64,000 nt of DNA, taken from contig CAYMTR010000006.1 of the NCBI GenBank assembly GCA_964393405.1, forward strand, positions 38,449 to 102,448, in the 5' to 3' direction. A program made the position numbers and the translations under genes. Origin of the DNA: CAYMTR01 sp964393405 (GTDB lineage: Bacteria > Bacteroidota > Bacteroidia > Bacteroidales > Prolixibacteraceae). The first letter of the stretch is position 1. Every line of letters begins with the position of its first letter. Under the pieces are notes generated by a model that saw only the letters and a list, made by a program, of their open reading frames with translations, was not told the origin of the DNA and did not search any database. Shown here one piece after another: positions 43,901 to 52,108 of the stretch.

Positions 43901-45154
43901 AAGAAGGTATGATACTTTAGCGATTGAAGGTAGTTTGTTTGTTCTTCCAATATTTTGCGGTGGCGCAAATAATCATTATAAGTGGTATAAGGATGGTGTT
44001 GAGATTGGAAAATATCCCGATAACTATACTTTGACTTTTAATGCTTTTCAGCCTTCTGATACTGGCTATTATCATATTACTGTAACTAACGATTCAATTG
44101 AAGATCTTACTTTAACGAGCTATCCTGTTCATGTTAGATTATTGCCCAGACCGCAACCTGTATCTCCGGAGTGTGGTATTATTAATACTGAGTTAGATCA
44201 GGTGCTTTGCTGGGAATACCCTGACTGGTGGAATTACCCTGACTGGGAAGACAGCTATTCTATTCAGATTGCTACTGATTCATTGTTTACAGAATTAGTT
44301 GTAGATGAAACAGGTCTTACAGAAAAATGTTTTGTAAATGATTATCTATACGGGACTAAATATTATTGGATGGTTAATGCAACTAAAGATGGTGTTGAAA
44401 GTAGCTGGTCAGATATTTGTAGCTTTACAACAAAACCAGAGATTCCTGAATGTCCGGTGCTATTAACTCCTGACAATAAAGCTGAATTTTTTTACGATCA
44501 ACCATTAACATTAAAATGGTCGTCTCCGGAAAGGGCAGATACTATAATTTTCCAATACTCTAAGGATCCGGATTTTACGACTTATGATTCTATTGTTGGA
44601 GATGAATATTTTACTGAATATTCATTTGATCCTTCAGAACTTGAAANNNNNNNNNNNNNNNNNNNNNNNNNNNNNNNNNNNNNNNNNNNNNNNNNNNNNN
44701 NNNNNNNNNNNNNNNNNNNNNNNNNNNNNNNNNNNNNNNNNNNNNNATTGTTGGAGATGAATATTTTACTGAATATTCATTTGATCCTTCAGAACTTGAA
44801 AATGCTACGTATTATTATTGGAGGGTAATTGCTATGAATTATACCGGTCGTACGGAAGGTTGTGAGATCAGAACCTTAATTCCGGCCATTGAAGTAATAC
44901 CTGTTAACCTTGTTGCTGTTGACGGTTCGCATATAACAACTTTTACAGTTAAGAATATAGAAACCTATCCTGATAATTCTTTGAAGATATATAACAGGTG
45001 GGGAAAGCTGATTTTCCAAACTAAGGAGAAAGGGTATATGAATGAATTTGACTTCATTAATTATCCTTCAGGGACTTATTACTATATTCTGAATGTTAGT
45101 AACGGACTCAACAAAAAGCATTATAAAAGCTTCGTTGAAGTGGTAAAAAACTGA
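40962..45154 (+). CDS. Giant secreted LRR/Ig/Fn3 protein with type-B T9SS domain, interrupted by an assembly gap
   Basis: Signal peptide 1-21 (LRAQ). Module 1: an LRR-capping stretch (ALEAIYNELDGPNWTNKTNWLSG), about 17 plant-type 24-residue LRRs (LxxLxxLxLxxNxxSGxIPxxIGNL), then an Ig-like domain to about 585. Module 2 repeats this layout: ALVGFYNFYNEYKKTWKRYDNWLEG (about 593), LRRs to about 936 and an Ig-like domain to 1057. Two fibronectin-III-like domains follow (about 1060-1268). The C-terminal VVAVDGSHITTFTVKNIETYPDNSLKIYNRWGKLIFQ is a gliding-motility-associated (CHU_C) domain. N at 44647-44746 breaks the frame. The 55 bases before the gap (44592-44646) equal the 55 after it (44747-44801); joining them restores an uninterrupted frame of about 1345 residues and completes the second Fn3 domain. 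It is probably a surface adhesin. Confidence 0.85.
44592..44801. other. Assembly gap (100 N) flanked by an exact 55-base duplicate
   Basis: N run at 44647-44746, exactly 100 bases, a placeholder length. The flanks 44592-44646 and 44747-44801 are identical over 55 bases, a typical de Bruijn k-mer size, so the two contig ends probably overlap. Confidence 0.9.
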
Positions 45155-45157
45155 TGA

Positions 45158-46081
45158 ATGAGAAAGATTAAGTTTCCATATATATTGCTGATTGCTGTTT
45201 TATTGCCCATTAGTTCTTTCGGGCAATACATACCGCAGTTTTCTCAATTGATAAAGACCATCGAGTTCGTTAACCCGGGCTACAATGCATCAAAAGATCA
45301 TACCAGCATTATTTTACTTCACCGCAATCAGTGGACAGGCTTTGAAGGTGCGCCTCAGATTTATGCCCTGAATGCTTATGTGCCAATAAATCAGTGGCAC
45401 ACCGGGGTTGAAATGAACTTATATACCGAAAAAATTGGTCTGCGCACTCAGATAGACTTAGATTTAGGGGCAAATGTCGACGTTAAATTGTCGTCATTGT
45501 CATATCTTACCTTTGGACTTACCGGAGGTATGGAATCAAAAATGTACGATTTTACAAAAGCAATATGGGCAGATGAAGGTACGCCTTATTCAAGCGATTA
45601 TACACGAACCCTTTTTCATGCAAGCACCGGTATAAATTTGTTTGCGCAAAACCTTCACCTTGGAGCTAGCATGTATTACACCCATTTAGAAGGGAAATAT
45701 CATTCTGTAAATGAAAGGTTTTCTTATTTCTTAAATGGAAGTTATCTAATACCTATTGCTAAAGACTGGGCATTGAAGCCTTCATTTCTTGTTAAGATGT
45801 TTTATCTTACAGATAAAATAAAAGATTATGACCCAATTGACTTAGATTACGGATTGTTTGTTTTGTATAAAGACTGGGTTTGGTTAGGAGTAGCTAACAG
45901 GCTCGATCATGCCTTGATATTTATGGCAGATTTTAAAGTAACAAACTTATTCAGGCTGGGTTACAGTTACGATTATCCTATTTCAAAAGATGCTGATTTT
46001 AAATATGGCAGCCATGAGATTAGGCTTGAGTTCAATATTCCAAGGAAAAAGAAAACTTTTGAAAGGTTAATTCTTGATTGA
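45158..46081 (+). CDS. PorP/SprF family T9SS outer membrane protein
   Basis: 307 residues. Signal peptide (1-22, ending SSFGQ), then YIPQFSQLIKTIEFVNPGYNASKDHTSIILLHRNQWTGFEGAPQIYALNAYVPI, the diagnostic opening of the PorP/SprF family. The rest has beta-barrel-like alternation and ends RKKKTFERLILD. Members attach to type-B T9SS substrates: the SprF protein of Flavobacterium is needed to export the adhesin SprB. The gene begins 3 bases after the LRR protein with its CHU_C domain, so it is probably the dedicated partner for that cargo. Confidence 0.93.
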   Translation: MRKIKFPYILLIAVLLPISSFGQYIPQFSQLIKTIEFVNPGYNASKDHTSIILLHRNQWTGFEGAPQIYALNAYVPINQWHTGVEMNLYTEKIGLRTQIDLDLGANVDVKLSSLSYLTFGLTGGMESKMYDFTKAIWADEGTPYSSDYTRTLFHASTGINLFAQNLHLGASMYYTHLEGKYHSVNERFSYFLNGSYLIPIAKDWALKPSFLVKMFYLTDKIKDYDPIDLDYGLFVLYKDWVWLGVANRLDHALIFMADFKVTNLFRLGYSYDYPISKDADFKYGSHEIRLEFNIPRKKKTFERLILD

Positions 46082-46099
46082 TGCATTAAAGGAGTAAGT

Positions 46100-47671
46100 A
46101 TGAAAAAAGTTATTGCATTATTGATATGTGTTATTACAGGTCTGGTTGCTTTATCCCAGGAGACAGATTTCAGCAGGCACGATATTACTCCTGCCAATAT
46201 TGTTGAAATTGGGGGTCTTAATACGCATAACGGCTCACATTACTTACTTGTTTCTACTGCAATTATTTATTCAAAAAGACTGGGAGAAGCTTCTGAAGCA
46301 AGAAATACCCGTCAGAAATACGACGAATGGGAGATTCATAATTTCATTCCGGGAGAAATGAAACAGAACATGAATTTTATCTGGCCGGTTAAAACTGCAT
46401 CTCCCTTAGGTTTTACTATTCTTGATGACAACACTGTTATATATGTCGATAAGAAAAGCAGGCTACGTTCAAATGATGCTGTTTTAAATAAGCAGCTTGG
46501 TGAAATGATGGACAAAAAGTTTAAGTACTGTTTTCCCTATGCTTCGCCCGATTCTAAGACAATATATTTTTCTTCTAACATTCCGGGAGGTCAGGGTGGC
46601 TTTGATATTTGGTATATAGAAAAGGAAGGTTATATGTGGTCATCACCTAAAAACCTAAGTGACAAAATAAACTCTTTATCCAATGAATTTAATCTCCTTC
46701 AGTTGAACGATACTGTAATGGTATTTTCTTCTGATAGAAATGCAGGCAAAGGGATTGATCTTTTTTTCTACAACACAGAAAATAAAAGAACATTTGAAGT
46801 TAATTCAAATATTAACAGCGATTTCGATGAGTTATTCATGTGTAACAAGGATGATCATACAATCATTGTTAACACCCGAAAAGGCGGGGTAGATAAGATA
46901 TACGAGGTGAGGTGGTACCAGGAAAGGAGAGAAGAAGAAAATATGATTGTTTCAACCGAAACCCTGTTGCCCAAGAAATCTGTTGATCTGGACGAAAAGC
47001 CTGTTGATATTACTCCAAAAGTTGTGGAGGTTGCAGAGCCTGAGAATATGTCAATGACTAAATATTTTGAGCTGTCTCAATTTGAACTAACTCCTTTGAT
47101 GGTTGACTCGTTGACAAAGATTGCCAATAAACTCACGAGCGATCAATCTCAGGATATATTAATCTGCGGTCATGCTTCTCCCGACGGTACTGACTTTATA
47201 AATATGATGCTGTCTTATTATAGGGCAAATACTGCTGTCGATTGGCTGATAGAGCATGAAGTGCCGAAAAGTTCAATATTCCGAATTTACGGTGGGGAAT
47301 ATTTATTTCAGGAAACATACTCTGCCAGAAGGTTTTCACTTTTCTCGCTTAATATGACTGATATTCCTAATCAGCTGGTAGTAATAAAAATGGATAACCC
47401 TAATGAGCTGAGCAATATTCTTGAAAGGTTTAATCTTGACAAGGATGAAGCAATGTTTATAAAAAAAGAGCTTTCTTATCTTTTACCAGTTGACCACGAT
47501 AACCTTGTCCTTGTACCTGTTTCTGACCTATTCTTTACAAAAGAGGGCGACACACTTTTTAGTATTGCCAAGAAATACGGAATTTCAATGGATATTATTA
47601 AGGAAGTCAACAATATGAAAAGCGAGGCTATATCTGCAAACCAGTGGATTTATATTCCTGTTACAGAATAG
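46100..47671 (+). CDS. PD40 repeat / OmpA-like / LysM protein
   Basis: 523 residues. A signal peptide (1-20) leads a beta-propeller-like region with PD40 motifs (YCFPYASPDSKTIYFSSNIPGGQGGFDIWYIEKEG...VMVFSSDRNAGKGIDLFFYNTEN). An OmpA-C-like domain follows (about 320-430: FELSQFELTPLMVDSLTKIANKL...ILICGHASPDGTDFINMMLSYYRANTAVDWL). The final LysM domain (about 478-521) is FFTKEGDTLFSIAKKYGISMDIIKEVNNMKSEAISANQWIYIPV. OmpA-C and LysM both bind peptidoglycan, so this protein is doubly anchored. It lies 18 bases after porP/sprF, suggesting a periplasmic link for the complex, similar in idea to PorE, which has a WD40/OmpA layout. The extra LysM is unusual. Confidence 0.82.
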   Translation: MKKVIALLICVITGLVALSQETDFSRHDITPANIVEIGGLNTHNGSHYLLVSTAIIYSKRLGEASEARNTRQKYDEWEIHNFIPGEMKQNMNFIWPVKTASPLGFTILDDNTVIYVDKKSRLRSNDAVLNKQLGEMMDKKFKYCFPYASPDSKTIYFSSNIPGGQGGFDIWYIEKEGYMWSSPKNLSDKINSLSNEFNLLQLNDTVMVFSSDRNAGKGIDLFFYNTENKRTFEVNSNINSDFDELFMCNKDDHTIIVNTRKGGVDKIYEVRWYQERREEENMIVSTETLLPKKSVDLDEKPVDITPKVVEVAEPENMSMTKYFELSQFELTPLMVDSLTKIANKLTSDQSQDILICGHASPDGTDFINMMLSYYRANTAVDWLIEHEVPKSSIFRIYGGEYLFQETYSARRFSLFSLNMTDIPNQLVVIKMDNPNELSNILERFNLDKDEAMFIKKELSYLLPVDHDNLVLVPVSDLFFTKEGDTLFSIAKKYGISMDIIKEVNNMKSEAISANQWIYIPVTE

Positions 47672-47735
47672 GCATTTTAACGTTTTATCACCCTTATTCC
47701 AATCATTTGACACCCTCTGAAATCAATTTATGAAT

Positions 47736-47743
47736 TAATTTTG
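47736..47743 (+). promoter_or_regulatory. -7 candidate (TAATTTTG) of the pectate lyase gene
   Basis: An exact TAnnTTTG match 41 bases before the ATG at 47785. The nearest upstream TTTG (47706-47709) is 26 bases away, longer than the normal spacing, so support is modest. Confidence 0.35.
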
Positions 47744-47784
47744 GAAATTGAATATTGTATTTTTAATTACTAGAAATTCATAAG

Positions 47785-49455
47785 ATGAAAAGGCTAATTA
47801 CTTTAATTTTAATTGTTTCATCGTTTGGTTTATTCGCACAGAATGAGATAACTGCTTTTCCGGGAGCAGAAGGTGGGGGTATGTATACGACCGGTGGGAG
47901 AGGAGGAGATGTTTATTTTGTTACTTCTCTTGAAGATACCAACACTGGCAATTCCACTACCGGGGAAGGAACTTTGCGATGGTGCCTATCTCAGACAGGT
48001 CCCAAAACTATAGTATTTAAAGTTTCAGGAATCATTCGCTTGAAGTCGGTACTTAAAATAACTTCAAATACAAGCATTGCAGGACAAACGGCCCCAGGCG
48101 ACGGTATTTGTATTGCTGACAATACAACACAATTGGACGGTAATAACATCATAGTGAGATTTATACGGTTCAGGATGGGCGACGTAACCAATGTGGAAAA
48201 TGATGCTTTCTGGGGAAGGAATAAATCTGACATTATGATTGACCACTGCTCAATGAGTTGGAGCACCGATGAGTGCTCTTCTTTCTATGATAATAAGAAT
48301 TTTACACTACAGTGGTGTGTCCTTTCAGAAAGCTTGAATAATTCTGTTCATGATAAAGGATCACATGGTTATGGCGGAATATGGGGAGGCAAAACTGCTA
48401 CCTTCCATCACAATCTACTGGCTCATCACAACAGCCGTAACCCAAGAATGTGCGGTTCAAGGTATTCGAACAAACCTGAACTTGAATTAGTAGACTTCAG
48501 AAATAATGTGATTTACAACTGGGGAAGCAATAGTGGCTATGCCGGTGAAGGCGGGAGTTATAATTTTGTAAATAATTATTATAAACCAACATCGAGTTCT
48601 TCAAACCCAACTCGTATATTTCAACCTTGGGGCGATGATGGAAAAAATGCTCAGCCGGCAAGGGTCTGGGGTTCTTTTTATGTTGATGGCAATTATATGC
48701 ATGGCAGCGAGACTGTTACAAATAATAACTGGGAAGGGATACATCCTGATGCCGGAAAACGTAAGGACGATATTAAATCTACCGTTGAATTTAAAGTGCC
48801 TCACGTAACAACTGAGACAGCTGAAGAAGCTTATGCTTCGGTTCTTAAATGGGTAGGGGCAAGCTTTAAGAGAGACTCTACTGATTTAAGGATAATTGAT
48901 GAGGTGACCAATCATCTAGCCCCTAAAAGGGCTTCAAATGGTACTACCAAGGGAGGTTTAATCGATACTCAGGCTGATGTTGGCGGATGGGAGAATTATT
49001 CTTATTTCGCTGAAGAAGTGCCTGCAGATCTTGATATGGACGGTATTGCCGATTCATGGGAAGTAGAGCACGGACTGAATAGTAGCGATAAAACAGATGG
49101 GAACCTGGTTGATGCCAGTGGATATACAATGCTTGAAGTTTATTTGAATGATATTCTTAAATCAGCAGGTACCGTTAATTCAAAAATGAAAGGTCTTGAT
49201 AATAAACCAATAGTATATCCTAATCCTGTAGTTGATAATTGTTTTATCAAATTTTACAATGAGAAGGATGGCGATATCAGTATTGATATTTACAAACTAT
49301 CAGGACAAAAGGTTAAAGCCTTCTTTATTGAAAATACTGAATCAGGAGTTCATGAAATTAGCTTAAGTGCTGAAGGCATGAATAAAGGTATTTATTTATG
49401 CCGTATTGTTGATGCTTCTGGTTTATCTCAGATGGTTAAATTTACAGTAAGGTAA
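47785..49455 (+). CDS. Pectate lyase (PL1-like) with T9SS sorting domain
   Basis: 556 residues. Signal peptide (1-19, LFAQ), then AFPGAEGGGMYTTGGRGGDVYFVTSLEDTN...GTLRWCLSQTGPKTIVFKVSGIIRL, the usual N-terminus of secreted PL1-type pectate lyases, which cut polygalacturonate by beta-elimination and leave an unsaturated end. The beta-helix contains DIMIDHCSMSWSTDECSSFYDNKNFTLQWC and RNPRMCGSR. A calcium-loop segment (DLDMDGIADSWEVEHGLNSSD) precedes a C-terminal T9SS type-A domain (YPNPVVDNCFIKFYN...GIYLCRIVDASGLSQMVKFTVR). The unsaturated product suits the GH105 enzyme of the minus-strand pectin locus. It is alone in its unit. Confidence 0.9.
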   Translation: MKRLITLILIVSSFGLFAQNEITAFPGAEGGGMYTTGGRGGDVYFVTSLEDTNTGNSTTGEGTLRWCLSQTGPKTIVFKVSGIIRLKSVLKITSNTSIAGQTAPGDGICIADNTTQLDGNNIIVRFIRFRMGDVTNVENDAFWGRNKSDIMIDHCSMSWSTDECSSFYDNKNFTLQWCVLSESLNNSVHDKGSHGYGGIWGGKTATFHHNLLAHHNSRNPRMCGSRYSNKPELELVDFRNNVIYNWGSNSGYAGEGGSYNFVNNYYKPTSSSSNPTRIFQPWGDDGKNAQPARVWGSFYVDGNYMHGSETVTNNNWEGIHPDAGKRKDDIKSTVEFKVPHVTTETAEEAYASVLKWVGASFKRDSTDLRIIDEVTNHLAPKRASNGTTKGGLIDTQADVGGWENYSYFAEEVPADLDMDGIADSWEVEHGLNSSDKTDGNLVDASGYTMLEVYLNDILKSAGTVNSKMKGLDNKPIVYPNPVVDNCFIKFYNEKDGDISIDIYKLSGQKVKAFFIENTESGVHEISLSAEGMNKGIYLCRIVDASGLSQMVKFTVR

Positions 49456-49476
49456 TTAGATAGATGGTTATTGATT

Positions 49477-49505
49477 AAAGGGCATCCTGTTATCGGATGC
49501 CCTTT
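49477..49505. terminator. Bidirectional hairpin overlapping the trpA stop
   Basis: AAAGGGCATCC (49477-49487) pairs with GGATGCCCTTT (49495-49505) around a 7-base loop. It ends the pectate lyase unit (+) and overlaps the last codons of trpA (-). No long T-run follows on either side. Confidence 0.75.
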
Positions 49506-50263
49506 ATAAATTCATTTATTTTAGTTTTTAAATCACCTTCTTCTCCCAACTTCCTGATAAAAGCACTTCCAATTATAGCTCCGTTTGAATATTTACATGC
49601 ATTATTAAACGATTCTGAATCTTTGATGTTAAAACCTATCTGGGTAGGGTTCTTAAGTCCAAGGTTCCTGACTCTGTTGTAATATTCGATTTGTTTATCT
49701 TTATCAGCTACTTTGTCTGCTCCCGTAGTCGATGCCGATGAAACCATATAAATAAACCCGTTACACTCATTGTCATATTCCCTGATACGTTCTTCAGAAG
49801 TCTGAGGGGTTATTAGAAATACATTACTTTGCTTGTATTTCAGGTATAAGGGTTTAAACGATTCAACGTATTCATCTAATGGTATATCCGGCAAAATTAA
49901 TCCTGATACTCCACATTCTTCACATTTAGCAAAGAAGTTTTCCAACCCATACTTCCAAATAGGATTTATATAGCCCATGAGTAAAATAGGAATAGTGACT
50001 TGCTCTTTAATCGTTTTTAATTGCTCAAACAACTTACTAAGGCACATTCCATTTAGTAAAGCCTGGTGATTGCTATTCTGGATAACAGGTCCATCAGCAA
50101 CAGGATCGCTGAAAGGCATGCCAATTTCAATAATATCAACTCCTGAATTCTGAAGTTCCATTATTATTTTTGCTGTATCTTCAAGTTCAGGGTAGCCTGC
50201 TGTGAAATAAATAGTTAGCAAGTTACTCTTCTTATCTTCGAATCTTTGTTGTAATCTGTTCAT
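49490..50263 (-). CDS. trpA: Tryptophan synthase alpha subunit
   Basis: 257 residues. It splits indole-3-glycerol phosphate to indole plus glyceraldehyde 3-phosphate in the alpha2beta2 complex with TrpB. The TIM barrel starts QQRFEDKKSNLLTIYFTAGYPELEDT. The catalytic pair is Glu47 in VDIIEIGMPFSDPVADGP and Asp57 in the same stretch. The mobile loop region SASTTGAD and the phosphate site GFNIKDSES, GAIIGSAFIRKLGE are also present. It is the last gene of trpEGDCFBA, with trpB 5 bases upstream. The stop codon lies inside the terminator-like hairpin. Confidence 0.96.
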   Translation of the reverse strand: MNRLQQRFEDKKSNLLTIYFTAGYPELEDTAKIIMELQNSGVDIIEIGMPFSDPVADGPVIQNSNHQALLNGMCLSKLFEQLKTIKEQVTIPILLMGYINPIWKYGLENFFAKCEECGVSGLILPDIPLDEYVESFKPLYLKYKQSNVFLITPQTSEERIREYDNECNGFIYMVSSASTTGADKVADKDKQIEYYNRVRNLGLKNPTQIGFNIKDSESFNNACKYSNGAIIGSAFIRKLGEEGDLKTKINEFIKGIR

Positions 50264-50268
50264 TGTAT

Positions 50269-51447
50269 TTATTTAAGGTATTTTATGTAAGTGTCCATAT
50301 CCTTGTCGCCTCTGCCTGAAATATTCACCACGACAACATCTGTAGGTTTAAACTTGATCTTGTTTAATCCTGCCAGCGCATGTGCCGATTCAAGAGCAGG
50401 AATTATTCCCTCTAATCTTGTTAGCAGGAATGCAGCCTCAAGTGCTTCACTGTCTGTTGCATCTATATATCTTGCCCGTCCTGTCTTGCTTAAATTAGAG
50501 TGTATCGGGCCTATTCCGGGATAATCCAATCCTGCCGATATTGAGTAAGGCTCAATTATTTGGCCGTCGAAATCCTGCATTAGTAATGTTTTAGATCCAT
50601 GAATAAATCCAATATCGCCACAAGCAATAGAAGCTGCAGTTTCTTCTGTGTTGATGCCCATTCCTGAAGCTTCTACTCCAATAAGTTTTACATCTTCATC
50701 GTTTAGATAATGATAGAAAGCCCCAGCGGCATTGCTTCCACCTCCTACACATGCAAAAATATAATCAGGGGCTGTTCTGCCGATTTGTTCGTCGAGCTGC
50801 CATCCTATTTCTTCACTTACGACTGATTGAAATTTGGCTACAATTTCAGGGTAGGGGTGAGGTCCTACAACTGATCCTATAAGGTAGTATGTGTCTTCAG
50901 GATTATTTATCCAGTCGCGTAAAGCTTCATTTGTAGCATCTTTAAGCGTTTTGTTTCCACTTAATGCAGGAACAACCTTTGCGCCCAACATTTCCATCCT
51001 TTTAACATTGGGCATCTGACGCTCGATGTCTGTGGCCCCCATATATACAATGCATTCAAGGTCCATAAGTGCGCAGACTGTTGCTGTGGCTACTCCATGT
51101 TGCCCGGCTCCTGTTTCTGCTATTATACGTGTCTTGCCCATCTTTTTGGCAAGAAGTATTTGTCCTATGGTATTGTTGACCTTGTGCGATCCGGTATGGT
51201 TGAGATCTTCTCTTTTTAAGAATATCTGGGCACCGTACTTCTCACTTAAGCGTTTTGCAAAATATAGAGGGGAAGGTCTCCCGACATAGTTCTTAAGTAA
51301 GTCAATAAACTCTTTTTTAAATTCATATGAGTCAATGATTTCCTTGTAACATCCTTTTAAGGCATTTACATTAGGTTGAAGCATTTCAGGAATAAATGCC
51401 CCTCCGAATTCTCCGTAATAACCCTTATCGTCTGCAAGATAATTCAT
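50269..51447 (-). CDS. trpB: Tryptophan synthase beta subunit
   Basis: 392 residues. It joins indole and L-serine to tryptophan with pyridoxal phosphate, receiving indole through the tunnel from TrpA. The PLP lysine is Lys89 in REDLNHTGSHKVNNTIGQ. Other marks are YFGEFGGAFIPEMLQPN-type N-terminus (YYGEFGGAFIPEMLQP), TGAGQHGVATATVCALM, the phosphate-binding GGGSNAAGAF and ISAGLDYPGIGP. This is the common TrpB1 form. It lies 7 bases after trpF and 5 before trpA. Confidence 0.97.
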   Translation of the reverse strand: MNYLADDKGYYGEFGGAFIPEMLQPNVNALKGCYKEIIDSYEFKKEFIDLLKNYVGRPSPLYFAKRLSEKYGAQIFLKREDLNHTGSHKVNNTIGQILLAKKMGKTRIIAETGAGQHGVATATVCALMDLECIVYMGATDIERQMPNVKRMEMLGAKVVPALSGNKTLKDATNEALRDWINNPEDTYYLIGSVVGPHPYPEIVAKFQSVVSEEIGWQLDEQIGRTAPDYIFACVGGGSNAAGAFYHYLNDEDVKLIGVEASGMGINTEETAASIACGDIGFIHGSKTLLMQDFDGQIIEPYSISAGLDYPGIGPIHSNLSKTGRARYIDATDSEALEAAFLLTRLEGIIPALESAHALAGLNKIKFKPTDVVVVNISGRGDKDMDTYIKYLK

Positions 51448-51454
51448 GTCTATT

Positions 51455-52102
51455 TTATTTAATGTTTAATTCTTGTTCTCTAATTCTGATTACAAATTCT
51501 TTAACTTTATCTACGTCCTTTATTCCGGGATTTATTTCAAACTTGCTGTTTATATCAATACCGGCAAATTGTGGATGTCTGATTGACAGTATTTCTTCAT
51601 AATCTTCCGGACCAATACCTCCACTAAGTATGAAAGGCAATGTTCCGTTATATTTCTCAAGTAGGTTCCAGTCAAACTTCTTCCCAGAACCTCCGTATTG
51701 TTCTGTTGGTGTGTCAAAAAGGAAATAGTCGCATACTTGTTCATATTTATTAAAGTCATTTTCAACTGTAAGGTTAAATGCTTTAATGACTGTATGACCT
51801 TCTTGTTTCATTTTCAGACAAAGTTCAGGAGTCTCACTGCCATGAAGTTGTAAAGTTTCTAAGTTCCATTTCCTTGCTATTTCAATAATTTCGTTTGATG
51901 ATGAATCAACAAAAACACCTACTTTACTAATTTCTGGTCTTATTTTCAATAAATCATCAGAGTCAATCTTCGCTTCAACATATCGTTTTGACTTTGGGTA
52001 AAAAATAAAACCAAGCATATCAATATCAAGTTCTGAGAGTTGCAACAATTTTTCAGTGTCGCACATTCCGCATACTTTAATTGTTATTTTTCCGGAGTGC
52101 AT
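51455..52102 (-). CDS. trpF: Phosphoribosylanthranilate isomerase
   Basis: 215 residues. It performs the Amadori rearrangement of phosphoribosylanthranilate to CdRP. The TIM barrel starts ITIKVCGMCDTEKLLQLSELDIDMLGFIFYPKSKRYV, where Cys11-containing KVCGM is the catalytic strand. Other conserved parts are VGVFVDSSSNEI, LQLHGSETPELC, DTPTEQYGGSGKKFDW (the catalytic Asp region) and FILSGGIGPEDY, GIDINSKFEINPGIKDVDKV. Separate trpC and trpF genes are present, unlike the E. coli fusion. Confidence 0.96.
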   Translation of the reverse strand: MHSGKITIKVCGMCDTEKLLQLSELDIDMLGFIFYPKSKRYVEAKIDSDDLLKIRPEISKVGVFVDSSSNEIIEIARKWNLETLQLHGSETPELCLKMKQEGHTVIKAFNLTVENDFNKYEQVCDYFLFDTPTEQYGGSGKKFDWNLLEKYNGTLPFILSGGIGPEDYEEILSIRHPQFAGIDINSKFEINPGIKDVDKVKEFVIRIREQELNIK

Positions 52103-52108
52103 TGATTT

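Noticed and set aside
40962..44160. Recent transfer of the LRR gene from a plant
   Set aside because: Plant-type LRRs are common in secreted Bacteroidota proteins; signal peptide, CHU_C tail, base composition and partner genes are all bacterial.
44647..44828. Programmed frameshift in the LRR gene
   Set aside because: The frame change is caused by the arbitrary 100-N length, not by the sequence; collapsing the duplicate removes it.
44834..45154. A separate small gene after the N gap
   Set aside because: Its sequence continues the LRR protein: joining the 55-base duplicates brings both into one frame, and it lacks its own export signal while encoding only the tail of an Fn3 domain and a CHU_C domain.
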